A stretch of DNA of 64,000 nucleotides from Nitrobacter sp. 62-23 (GTDB lineage: Bacteria; Pseudomonadota; Alphaproteobacteria; Rhizobiales; Xanthobacteraceae). The notes below the pieces were generated by a model. That model saw only the letters and a list, made by a program, of their open reading frames with translations, was not told the DNA's origin and made no database searches. The stretch spans positions 27,912-91,911 of the forward strand of contig NZ_MKSM01000128.1 of assembly GCF_001897285.1 (NCBI RefSeq). The letters are read 5' to 3'. Each line of letters begins with the position of its first letter. The stretch's first letter is position 1. Positions 36,014-44,525 of the stretch are shown in pieces. Both the position numbers and the translations under genes were made by a program.

Positions 36014-36847
36014 ATGTTAAAGAACTTAGTAAAGTCCCGTCTTGAAAAGGGGATCGGGCAGAAAGTCCGAGAAGCCATCAGAACTCAAAAAGAATTCGCG
36101 GACATCAAAGCGATCAATCAAATCGCATCCGGCGTAAAGGCATTTGCTGAACAACGAGGATTCGAAGGTTCTCAATCATACGAACTTTTCTACGAAATTG
36201 GCAGAAAGCTCCTGCCCCGTTTTGCGATCAATGAAGACGCCAGAATTATTCTGGATGACCAACAATTCTTGGAATACTTTGAGAAATTTGCTGAGAACAA
36301 CTATAAAAGCTTCGAACGACGATGGAATCTCAAAGAGTTCCTAAAGCTGGTTCGAAACGTGGACGGCGACCTTGCCGAATGCGGAACCTACAAGGGTGCA
36401 GCAGCCTTCCTGTTCTGCACCTTTGCGCAGGAACACAATCGGAAAGTTCACCTGTTTGACTCGTTCCAAGGGCTGAGCGAACCCGGCGCTAATGACGGAG
36501 TATTTTGGCAAAAAGGCAACCTGTCAGCGTCCGAGCAATTGGTGCACGACACTCTGAACGGCTTCTCTTGCTTCAAGACTTATCCCGGATGGATACCAAG
36601 CACTTTTCCTAACGTATCTGACAGGCTTTTTGCATTTCTGCACGTTGATGTAGACCTTGAACAGCCAACATACGATACGTTGGAGTTTTTCTATCCCCGC
36701 CTGAACAAAGGCGCGGTCGTCATCCTCGATGACCACGGGTTTCGAACTTGCCCTGGAGCACGAAAAGCCGCCCTGGAGTTCATGCGCGACAAACCGGAAC
36801 AGATTCTCGACCTTTCAACCGGCCAAGGTTTAATCATTAAAAGCTGA
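36014..36847 (+). CDS. TylF/MycF-type O-methyltransferase
   Basis: SAM-dependent methyltransferase of the macrocin-O-methyltransferase family, 277 residues. Visible are the SAM-site DLAECGTYKGAAAFLFC, VHLFDSFQGLSEP, and the metal/catalytic block FLHVDVDLEQPTYDTLEFFYPRL followed by VVILDDHG. In polysaccharide loci such proteins probably methylate a sugar hydroxyl. The N-terminal 60 residues are polar and helical. The gene is clearly AT-richer than purU and follows IS debris, indicating horizontal origin. The start ATG is preceded by GGAGTAGGCA. Confidence 0.88.
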   Translation: MLKNLVKSRLEKGIGQKVREAIRTQKEFADIKAINQIASGVKAFAEQRGFEGSQSYELFYEIGRKLLPRFAINEDARIILDDQQFLEYFEKFAENNYKSFERRWNLKEFLKLVRNVDGDLAECGTYKGAAAFLFCTFAQEHNRKVHLFDSFQGLSEPGANDGVFWQKGNLSASEQLVHDTLNGFSCFKTYPGWIPSTFPNVSDRLFAFLHVDVDLEQPTYDTLEFFYPRLNKGAVVILDDHGFRTCPGARKAALEFMRDKPEQILDLSTGQGLIIKS

Positions 36848-36994
36848 CCGTCATCGACCGACGGGACAACTCGCATTTACGCCGATGCATCCGCTGCGCA
36901 ACGTGGGGCACCCACATCTGCGGGACGTGGGAAATGCTGTTTGCGATGGCTGAGCAGGTCGCTGTAAGTTGCAGCACACGCGCGGAAAGGTGCC

Positions 36995-37876
36995 ATGGGA
37001 TTAGCTTATAAGGATATTAGAGGTCTGCTGGAGTGGCGTAGCGGTCAATCTGGCGGAGAAGCCGCAACACTTGGCCGTTTGACGCTCACACTTCATCCGA
37101 AAGAAATCTCAGAACTCCGGCGCGTATTTGCCAATGATCCGGATGCGCTGGATTGGCTTGATAAGTATAGATATGCGGATTTCGCTGACGAAATGCTTAA
37201 GCAGGCTCTCAAGTTCAACAGAGTAACGAGCATAGACTTTTCCGATTATGAAGGCGCGACCGTCGTTCAAAACATCGGAGAGCCGTTGCAGCCAGACCTT
37301 ATTGGGAAATTTGATTTGGCCATCGATGGTGGAACGCTTGAGCATGTTTTTAACTTTCCCGTCGCGATCGGAAACCTTATGCGACTGGTCAAGAGGGGCG
37401 GCGCCGTCTATACGATCAACCCTTGTAACAGCCTGGCCGGACACGGATTCTATCAATTTAGCCCAGAGCTAATGTATAGGGTTTTTTCGCCGCAAAACGG
37501 CTTCGAAATTCAGTTCGTCCGCATCGCTATCGGACACAATCTCTCTATAGAGAAAACGCCCAACCACGAGGTTTACGACGTGGTTGACCCCGCTAAGTAC
37601 GGCAACCGCGTCTATCTCGCGTCGCGGCGCCCGGCGATGTTGCTGGTCCTCGCCGTTAAGCGTTCAGAGGTTGAGCCGTTTACCGAACCAGTTCTCCAAA
37701 GCGATTATCTTCGTAAGTGGGACACCGCGGAGCCGTCTGCCCTGAACTGGAAAGGTAAGCTGGTCGAATCGGTTGGGCGATCCTTCCCTTTCATAACAAG
37801 AATGCTATCAGGGTATGTGGAACGCAGAGAAGCATCGGTTCGCAACGTCAATGCCTACACTCGCCGACCCCGTTGA
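36995..37876 (+). CDS. Putative SAM-dependent methyltransferase, uncharacterised
   Basis: A 293-residue protein. The central part resembles a class I methyltransferase without a textbook motif I: VTSIDFSDYEGATVVQNIGE, KFDLAIDGGTLEHVFNFPVAIGNLMRLVKRGGAVYTINPC, the last being like strands 4-5 of methyltransferases. The function is inferred from this and from its place between two methyltransferase genes. AT-rich like its neighbours. It begins 147 bases after the TylF-type gene. The C-terminal 60 residues are unassigned. Confidence 0.65.
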   Translation: MGLAYKDIRGLLEWRSGQSGGEAATLGRLTLTLHPKEISELRRVFANDPDALDWLDKYRYADFADEMLKQALKFNRVTSIDFSDYEGATVVQNIGEPLQPDLIGKFDLAIDGGTLEHVFNFPVAIGNLMRLVKRGGAVYTINPCNSLAGHGFYQFSPELMYRVFSPQNGFEIQFVRIAIGHNLSIEKTPNHEVYDVVDPAKYGNRVYLASRRPAMLLVLAVKRSEVEPFTEPVLQSDYLRKWDTAEPSALNWKGKLVESVGRSFPFITRMLSGYVERREASVRNVNAYTRRPR

Positions 37877-37938
37877 ACTTTGTTCGCTGTGGATAAGTGA
37901 AGGGTGCGGGACGATTTACGTGAAAGCTGAAAGTTTAA

Positions 37939-38949
37939 ATGAGCAGCCAAAAACAAAATATCATTCCGTCCGAAACGCGGCGAGAAGAGGTTGCGTGTCC
38001 AGTATGCGCCGCAAACCAGCCCAAAGCCCTGTTCTGGACGCGAGATTACGTATTTCAATGTTCCGATGAGAATTTTTTGGTCAATCGGTGCACATGCTGC
38101 GGTTGTGGCTATTTAAGCCCAAGGCCTGCCCGGGAAGTAATGAGTACCTACTACCCTGCTGAATACTATTGGGCTTGGGAGGGGAAAGCTGAACAAACCG
38201 ACTGGGAAGCTATCATAAACAAACGGCGCAAGCAGATAGCGCAGAAAGCTAAATGGCTGGATGATCTTGCTCCCGGCCGATTGCTGGATATTGGTGCTCA
38301 AAAGGGAGAGTTCCTTTGGCACATGCAGATGAAAGGTTGGCTGGTCGAAGGGGTTGAATTGGACAATCAAGTGCCAAATCCCGCAAACATGCCAATACGC
38401 TACGGCGATTTTCTTGAAATGGAACTTGGGGAAGCTCAATATGACGTCGTTACGTTTTGGGCCGTACTGGAACACGTCTACGAGCCTGCCGTATTCGTCA
38501 GGAAGGCGGCAAAACTCCTCAAACCCGGCGGAAGGCTTGTCGTGCTTGTGACAAACCTAAACTCTATACAGTCGCGATTTTATCAGGCGGACGATTACCC
38601 ACGCCACCTCACAATATTTACCAAGGAATCTGCATCTCGATTGTGTGACGACGCTGGGCTGCAGCTAACCAAGACGGCCACAGGCCAAGAAATATTCGGC
38701 GCAAGCCTGAACGGAGGGCTGCTGTTTATAATGAAGCGCCTGTTCGGCTATGGCACGGTAGAGGCGCTTGCAGAATGGAGACAATTTCGAGATCCCGATC
38801 TATTCTGGTGTCGCTGGCGTGGTCGGGAGTCACTGGTTGTTAAATCAGCCAGCAGGCTTGATAGACTATTGAGTCTCCCGATAGAAATTATCCTTGATAA
38901 GCTTGGGTATGGCCAAACCCTTACCTTTTCTGCGCGCAAGAAGAACTGA
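37939..38949 (+). CDS. SAM-dependent methyltransferase with N-terminal zinc-ribbon-like segment
   Basis: 336 residues. The N-terminus has a cysteine-rich segment: CPVCAANQPKALFW, then VNRCTCCGCGYLSPRP, as in class I C-methyltransferase-like proteins of sugar pathways. The methyltransferase domain has motif I GRLLDIGAQKGEFLWHM, then YDVVTFWAVLEHVYEPAVFVRKAAKLLKPGGRLVVLV. Probable role: methylation of a sugar or glycolipid for surface polysaccharide. A frameshifted relic of a close paralogue lies at 50195-50491 within the main polysaccharide operon, linking the two blocks. Confidence 0.85.
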   Translation: MSSQKQNIIPSETRREEVACPVCAANQPKALFWTRDYVFQCSDENFLVNRCTCCGCGYLSPRPAREVMSTYYPAEYYWAWEGKAEQTDWEAIINKRRKQIAQKAKWLDDLAPGRLLDIGAQKGEFLWHMQMKGWLVEGVELDNQVPNPANMPIRYGDFLEMELGEAQYDVVTFWAVLEHVYEPAVFVRKAAKLLKPGGRLVVLVTNLNSIQSRFYQADDYPRHLTIFTKESASRLCDDAGLQLTKTATGQEIFGASLNGGLLFIMKRLFGYGTVEALAEWRQFRDPDLFWCRWRGRESLVVKSASRLDRLLSLPIEIILDKLGYGQTLTFSARKKN

Positions 38950-39005
38950 CGATGTATCTCCCGGGATTCTTTTTGACCTGAAACTCCAAGCTCAGGACTC
39001 ATTGA

Positions 39006-39306
39006 TCAGAGGATGACGGTGGCAGCGATACAGATGGCGGACATGAAGGTGTGCACACATCGATCGTAACGGGTGTGGATTCGCCGCCAATCCCTGAGCC
39101 TCCCGAACATGTTCTCAATTCTATGGCGTTGGCGATGGAGCGCGCGGTCATGCTCGATCGGCCGTTTGCGGTTTGACCTCGACGGGATGCACGCCGTGAT
39201 GCCGCGCGCGGCGAGAGCGCGGCGGAACCAGTCGGCGTCATAGCTCTTGTCGGCGAGCAACTGCCTGGTGGGCGGCAGCGCATCATGAGGGCCGCGCCCT
39301 TGTAAT
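39006..39306 (-). pseudogene. IS5-family transposase, C-terminal fragment
   Basis: Translated sequence LLADKSYDADWFRRALAARG, then IEHDRALHRQRHRIENMFGRLRDWRRIHTRYDRC and FMSAICIAATVIL match the C-terminal third of IS5/IS427-group transposases, including the catalytic glutamate in RIENMFGRLRDW. The N-terminal two thirds are absent; the adjoining sequence belongs to the IS630 remnant. Confidence 0.85.
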
Positions 39307-39316
39307 ACCAACGGCC

Positions 39317-39995
39317 CTAAGGATTGACTGTTGCCCAAGTGCGGCTTGTGATTGAGGCGATGCGATCTGGATCGTTTGCGAAGAAGTTCCAGGCTTCGCA
39401 GGTTGTGGCGACGATATCGTCGTAGTCGTCGAAGACGGTGATGGCGAGCTTGTTGGCGCGCAGGTACTCCCAGACATTTTCAATCGGATTGAGCTCGGGC
39501 GCATAGGGCGGCAGCTGCAACACAGTGACGTTGTCCGGAGTTCGGAGGGTGCCGGCACCGTGATCGCCGGCGCCGTCGAGGACAAGAACGGCATGTGCGC
39601 CGGGTGCAACCTTACGGCTGATTGCCGCCAGATGCAGCGACATCGCCTCCGCATTTGCCGTCGGCATGACAAGACCCGCGGCGACGCCACGTTGCGGACA
39701 GGCGGCACCGAAGAGATAAGCCCAATCGTAACGTCGATCGCGGGGCGCGCGAGGCCGTGAGCCACGCATGGCCCACACTCGTGTCAGCGTGCCCTGCTGG
39801 CCGATCCGCGCCTCGTCCTGGAACCAGATTTCGATCGGCTTGCCTTGGGCGCGAGCGGGGTGATGATCGCAGCAAAGTTTTTTTGAACGCTTCCTGAGCC
39901 GCTTCATCGGCTTGCGGATGGCGGGGCCGCACCGAGAGCCGGCGGTAGCCGAGCTTGGCCAGAACCTTGCCGACCGAACGTTCGTGCAGTTATAG
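39317..39995 (-). pseudogene. IS630-family transposase, frameshifted and 5'-truncated
   Basis: The DDE domain is clear: IEIWFQDEARIGQQGTLTRVW, VLVLDGAGDHGAG, LPPYAPELNPIENVWEYLR, with the three acidic residues present. The upstream helix-turn-helix part (ERSVGKVLAKLGYRRLSVRPRH, then ADEAAQEAFKK) is in another frame. The switch falls at a run of seven A on the coding strand (39878-39884), which could be a slippage site or a mutation. The 5' end of the gene is missing at about 39990. Confidence 0.8.
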
Positions 39996-40107
39996 ATCGT
40001 CTGGTGCGGACACAGCGCAAGGCGGTCACCCATCAGATTCCGCGACGCCGATGTTGTGGAAAGGCTGGAAACAAGCCGCCGATAACACTGCAAGATCACG
40101 TTGGCGC

Positions 40108-40227
40108 AACCAACCCGAGGTTGCGCTCCGTCGCAAATTGATCATGAACGAAGTCCATCGCCCACGTTTCGTTGACTTGGCGCGCGTCGGTTCGCCCCTC
40201 GAAATGTCTGCCAGTTGTTTCTGGCCT
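40108..40227 (-). pseudogene. IS3-family transposase OrfB fragment
   Basis: A 40-residue stretch including DARQVNETWAMDFVHDQFATER corresponds to the start of the integrase core of IS3-family OrfB, with the first catalytic aspartate in AMDFVHD. Nothing else of the gene is found next to it. Confidence 0.7.
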
Positions 40228-40262
40228 TAATGCGTCTTAAGATGAAAAAGGCAGGAAATGCA

Positions 40263-41405
40263 ATGAACAGAACAGGAAGGCGTATCGTAATCGTAATTTC
40301 ATCGCTTGGTGGTGGCGGCGCTGAAAGGGTTGTTTCGGATCTTTGCCAATACCTAGCTGACGATAATCGTTCCGTTACGCTCCTGACCCTTAGCGGCAAG
40401 GATCCAGATGCCTATAAGCTGCATCCTGGCGTGGTCCGCGAGCGGATGGAAATAAGACGGGACGCTTACTCAAGCTTTCAGTCGATCAAGTTCACCTGTC
40501 ACCAGATCATCTCGATTCGTCGGAAAATCCTGTCGTTAAATCCAGACGTTGTTCTAAGCTTTATCGATCAAGCGAACATCAGAACAATAATGTCCATGAT
40601 TGGTTCTGGCATTCCGGTGGTGATTTCTGAAAGAATTCATCCAGGCCTACATCGCATCCCCAAGGGCTGGGATGTTCTTCGCAAGTGTTTTTATAGGTTC
40701 GCGTCGGCCACTGTTGTTCAGACTGAAGAAATTGCGGAGTGGTTTAGGCACTCGATTCGGACGCGGAAGTTAGTTGTTATTCCGAACGCTGTACGCTGTG
40801 ATGACTTCCCTGTGGTCGCTCAAAGTTCTGGCCGTACAATCCTTTCTGTTGGAAGGCTTACACATCAAAAGGGATTTGATATTTTATTGCGCGCGTTCGC
40901 GAAAAGCGGCGCGAGAGAGTCTGGTTGGCGTGTTGTCCTGTTGGGGGAAGGGCCGGATCGGCAAGCGCTAACACAACTAGCTGCGGATCTCGACATTTCG
41001 AGTTCTGTCGAAATGCCCGGCTATGTCTCGGATGTTCCCCGATGGATGGCGGAAGCTGGTATTTTTGCTTTTCCGTCTCGGTTTGAGGGATTTCCAAACG
41101 CGTTACTGGAAGCGATGCAAAGCGGTCTGGCGTGCGTAAGCGCGGATTGTCCAAGCGGGCCAAGGGTTCTTATTGATGATGGATGCAACGGTCTTCTCGT
41201 TCCGGTCAACGATGTGGACGCTCTTGCGCGATCAATACAGTCACTATCAAAAAACGAATTGATGAGGATTCGTCTCGGCAGAGAAGCCGCAAAGGTGAGA
41301 GACCGATTTTCTCCAGCCCATATTTATAAGCTTTGGGCGGCAACGCTTGATTCCGCGATGCATCCAATGTCGCTCGCCAAGGACAACATTACTAGGGGTG
41401 TGTGA
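40263..41405 (+). CDS. Glycosyltransferase family 4 (GT-B fold)
   Basis: A 380-residue retaining glycosyltransferase. The N-terminal donor-loop motif ISSLGGGGAERVVSDLC is typical of this group. The C-terminal domain has SVGRLTHQKGFDILLRAFA, LLGEGPDRQAL and the nucleotide-sugar binding E-x7-E block FPSRFEGFPNALLEAMQSGLACV. The start at ATG 40263 has AGGA upstream. It likely adds a sugar to the lipid-linked repeat unit in the cytoplasm; the sugar cannot be named. It lies between two IS remnant blocks. Confidence 0.92.
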   Translation: MNRTGRRIVIVISSLGGGGAERVVSDLCQYLADDNRSVTLLTLSGKDPDAYKLHPGVVRERMEIRRDAYSSFQSIKFTCHQIISIRRKILSLNPDVVLSFIDQANIRTIMSMIGSGIPVVISERIHPGLHRIPKGWDVLRKCFYRFASATVVQTEEIAEWFRHSIRTRKLVVIPNAVRCDDFPVVAQSSGRTILSVGRLTHQKGFDILLRAFAKSGARESGWRVVLLGEGPDRQALTQLAADLDISSSVEMPGYVSDVPRWMAEAGIFAFPSRFEGFPNALLEAMQSGLACVSADCPSGPRVLIDDGCNGLLVPVNDVDALARSIQSLSKNELMRIRLGREAAKVRDRFSPAHIYKLWAATLDSAMHPMSLAKDNITRGV

Positions 41406-41783
41406 ACGCACAAAAGGGAATGTTCTCAAAATTCATCGAGGCCTCCGCGTCATGCTGAATAACTTCAGTCGATGGAGGTGCGTCACCAGCATATTGTCGG
41501 CTGCGAGGGAGCGGGACCGCCTCCCCATCAACGGCCAACAACGCGACGGTACCTCAACGAGCTGACGTGCTCCCCGAAACTAGGTCAGCCAGCGCTGGAT
41601 ATCGGCGCCTTGTTGCCGATCGTGCTATGCGGCTAAACATCGTTATAGTCTCTACGCCAATCCTCCAGCTTCACCCGCGCGTCGTCAGGGCTCATGAACC
41701 AGTGCGTGTTCAAACATTCAGCACAGAGCCGGCTCGGGAAACCTGGACAGGTCTGATAAGTGGAGTTTCTGCCTGAAGGCGGC
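41406..41783. other. Intergenic stretch with IS3 debris
   Basis: Contains a minus-strand IS3 OrfB fragment (listed separately) and about 160 bases without recognisable content next to the glycosyltransferase stop. Confidence 0.5.
41565..41734 (-). pseudogene. IS3-family transposase OrfB, C-terminal fragment
   Basis: Reads AECLNTHWFMSPDDARVKLEDWRRDYNDV, a stop, then PHSTIGNKAPIS, matching the C-terminal end of IS3-family OrfB with an in-frame stop at 41633-41635. Only the end of the gene remains. Confidence 0.75.
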
Positions 41784-42113
41784 ATGATGGCCGCGACAGG
41801 AGAACCCCTGGCGAAGCGACCGCGACGGAACCACACGCCGGTCTTCAAGACGAAGGTGGCCCTTTCAGCCGTCAGGGACGAAAAGACGATCGTCGAGCTG
41901 GCACAGCAGTTCGACGTGCACCCGAACCAGATCACGCAATGGCGCAATCAGCTTCTCGACGGTGCTGCGAGCGTCTTCGACGGTGAGGCGAAAGCCGCAA
42001 CGCCTACCGCGCCGGTCGACGTGAAGACGCTGCATGCGAAGATTGGGGAGCTGACGCTGGAGAATGATTTTTTGTCCGGCGCGCTCGGGAAGGCCGGCCT
42101 TCTGAGTTCATGA
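41784..42113 (+). mobile_element. IS3-family OrfA (orphan, OrfB missing)
   Basis: A 109-residue helix-turn-helix and coiled-coil protein: NHTPVFKTKVALSAVRDEKT, then LAQQFDVHPNQITQWRNQLL and a leucine-zipper-like ELTLENDFLSGALGKAGLLS. This is typical OrfA of IS3 elements. The expected overlapping OrfB does not follow, so the element cannot transpose alone. It is opposite in strand to the adjoining OrfB remnant, so the two come from separate copies or a rearrangement. Confidence 0.82.
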
Positions 42114-42331
42114 TAATCGTCCCATCGCTGATTCAAGCTAAAGCACGATCGTGTCTTTCCGCGAAGAAGGGCTGGACGATGCGCTATCTGCGTTTGGTTA
42201 CAGGAACAGCTTAGAAACATCCGTTGATGGCTCTTTGTTTGCCTCACACTTGAGCAGCCTTCCTCCATAGACCGCCAGCTTGCTCAAATGTACAAGACGA
42301 GTAATATCCTTTAACACGACCGTCAGAGCCC

Positions 42332-44383
42332 ATGAAATACCGCCCAGATATTGATGGACTGAGGTCTATTGCCGTTCTTTCTGTTCTTTTATTTCATCTC
42401 GGAACCACCTGGCTCCCCGGCGGCTTCATCGGCGTCGACGTGTTTTTCGTCATCTCCGGCTATTTGATCACAAAGAACTTGACAGAGCAGATCGAGCGCG
42501 GCGGCCTATCTCTGATTGATTTCTACGATCGGCGTATTCGTCGCATCGCGCCGGCTGCTCTCACTGTCCTGGTCGTAACGCTCCTCGCGGGTTATTTCCT
42601 GCTGATGCCGGGAGACTACGCGTCGCTGGGAAAGAGCGCCGTCTATTCAGCTTTCGGCGCCGGGAACTTGTTCTTCTTTTGGCATACTGATTATTTCGAT
42701 CGGGAAGCGTCGCTACAGCCGCTCCTCCATATGTGGTCGCTTGGCGTCGAGGAGCAATTCTACGTCGCTTGGCCGGCAGTGCTGGCGCTCATTCTGCGGA
42801 TCGCGAAGCGCCGCCGCGGCCTTACGATCAGTATGATTGCAGTAATAAGTGCCATCAGTTTTTCTGTCTGCCTCCACGAGTTGAAGATCGATCCTAAGGC
42901 TGCATTTTACTTACCCTACAATCGGGCATGGGAGCTTGGCGTAGGCGCTCTCATTGTGTTTGTTCCGACGCTGCGATCCCGCGTCATGGCCGAAGTAGCG
43001 GGTCTGGCAGGCGTTCTTCTGATCGCATTTGGACTATTCACTCTTCGCCATAGCGATCCGTTTCCTGGGGTGAATGCGGTAGCACCGGTGCTTGGATCAG
43101 CATTGTTGGTTTGGCCAAGGTCCAAGAACTGGTCAGGACAAATTCTAGCGACTGCGCCCATGCGATGGCTGGGCCTGATCTCATACAGCCTGTACCTTTG
43201 GCACTGGCCTGTCATCGTACTGTTCGCGCATTGGGGGAATTCGGCCGCGCCGACGGCGGTCGAAGCGGCATCTTTGACCGTGCTATCGGTTGGCCTAGCC
43301 TGGGTGTCCTGGCGTTTCATTGAACAACCATTCCGCCGAAGCGGGAGTCCGATCATCTCAATACCAGTCGGGATAACAGCCGCTGGTACTACCGCCGCCC
43401 TCGCATTCATCGTCATCGCCTATCAGGGATTTGGACGTAGAATTGGCTCCGACATGACAGCGCTGAGCAGCCTCGACGTGATGTGGCAATGGCACTGTCC
43501 ACGCGTAAAGCAAATACAGGGACTTGACCGGCCCTATTGTGAGTTCGGCGCACCATGGGGCAAATCAACGGTGAAGGCGATCGTATGGGGTGACAGTCAT
43601 GCCGAACACATGGCGCCGATCATCGAAAGCGCGGCCGAATTTCAGAACGCATCTTTTCTGCTGTATCTGGAATGCCCGGCAGCTCTTGGCGGACACGCGC
43701 AACGCATATGGACCGAGGTTCCAGGGTACGTCCAGCGTTGCACGGATATGCGGCAACGCGCGATCAAGACATTAACCGCGGATCAGTCGATCAACCTAGT
43801 TATTCTTGCGGCGTCATGGTCAGCGCTAGGTAATGTCGTTTCTCAGGACGGAACTCTCAAAGGACATCCCGGCCCTTATGACATCATCGGAGAGGGAGTG
43901 CGGAGCCTGATCGAAGCAACAGCCGCGCCAGGCCGGCGCTTCATTCTCATAGCAGACGTGCCACAGTTGCATTCAGACCCTGTTCCTTGCGCGACGTCGA
44001 ATTACAATCATCTACTTCGACGCCACTGCCGACGATCCGATGAAACGGTCTCTACGTCTGATTTCAGATCGTTCCAAGGCAGAATTTATGACATATTCCA
44101 GAATATAGCGGCGAGGCGCAACGATACCGATGCGGTTCTTCCAGGCGACGCTCTATGCACCGGTAAATGGTGCGACACCGAACTCAACGGCGAATTCCTC
44201 TACCGCGACGCCAGCCACATCCGGCGCAATCTGTTGCCGGCAACGCGACGGCTTTACGCCAAGAAGATTGGCCTAGAGAAGGCCATCACCTCGTCAATTC
44301 AAACCCTACAAGCCTCTGCTACCGATTACATCGACCACGCTGGTCAGCCGCGCTCTGCTCATGATACCAAGCTGAATAGATGA
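42332..44383 (+). CDS. Membrane acyltransferase with C-terminal SGNH domain (OafA-like)
   Basis: A 683-residue inner-membrane O-acyltransferase. Residues 1-350 are an acyltransferase-3 domain with ten or so membrane segments; typical blocks are YRPDIDGLRSIAVLSVLLFH, GGFIGVDVFFVISGYLIT and LLHMWSLGVEEQFY. Residues of about 410-660 form a periplasmic SGNH hydrolase-like domain with AIVWGDSHAEHMAP (GDSH serine block) and YRDASHIRRN (D..H catalytic pair). Such two-domain proteins acetylate O-antigen or exopolysaccharide sugars. It is the last plus-strand gene before the divergently oriented operon. Confidence 0.93.
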   Translation: MKYRPDIDGLRSIAVLSVLLFHLGTTWLPGGFIGVDVFFVISGYLITKNLTEQIERGGLSLIDFYDRRIRRIAPAALTVLVVTLLAGYFLLMPGDYASLGKSAVYSAFGAGNLFFFWHTDYFDREASLQPLLHMWSLGVEEQFYVAWPAVLALILRIAKRRRGLTISMIAVISAISFSVCLHELKIDPKAAFYLPYNRAWELGVGALIVFVPTLRSRVMAEVAGLAGVLLIAFGLFTLRHSDPFPGVNAVAPVLGSALLVWPRSKNWSGQILATAPMRWLGLISYSLYLWHWPVIVLFAHWGNSAAPTAVEAASLTVLSVGLAWVSWRFIEQPFRRSGSPIISIPVGITAAGTTAALAFIVIAYQGFGRRIGSDMTALSSLDVMWQWHCPRVKQIQGLDRPYCEFGAPWGKSTVKAIVWGDSHAEHMAPIIESAAEFQNASFLLYLECPAALGGHAQRIWTEVPGYVQRCTDMRQRAIKTLTADQSINLVILAASWSALGNVVSQDGTLKGHPGPYDIIGEGVRSLIEATAAPGRRFILIADVPQLHSDPVPCATSNYNHLLRRHCRRSDETVSTSDFRSFQGRIYDIFQNIAARRNDTDAVLPGDALCTGKWCDTELNGEFLYRDASHIRRNLLPATRRLYAKKIGLEKAITSSIQTLQASATDYIDHAGQPRSAHDTKLNR

Positions 44384-44525
44384 GTTTCGATAAGCGCCAG
44401 CGAAGCAACGACCTTGAGTATAGATAAATCAATGCATTGGCAATGCCGATCAACATCCAGAGCCAGCGCCAATAACATTGATTGCCATCGGGCGCGCTCT
44501 CACGATTACCTTGTGGCGCACGCAC

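Larger units (their letters stand above)
38950..40262. mobile_element. Composite of IS remnants (IS5, IS630, IS3 families)
   Basis: A mosaic of three transposase remnants, all on the minus strand, listed separately. No complete element with both terminal repeats and an intact transposase was found. It separates the methyltransferase genes from the following glycosyltransferase gene. Confidence 0.75.
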
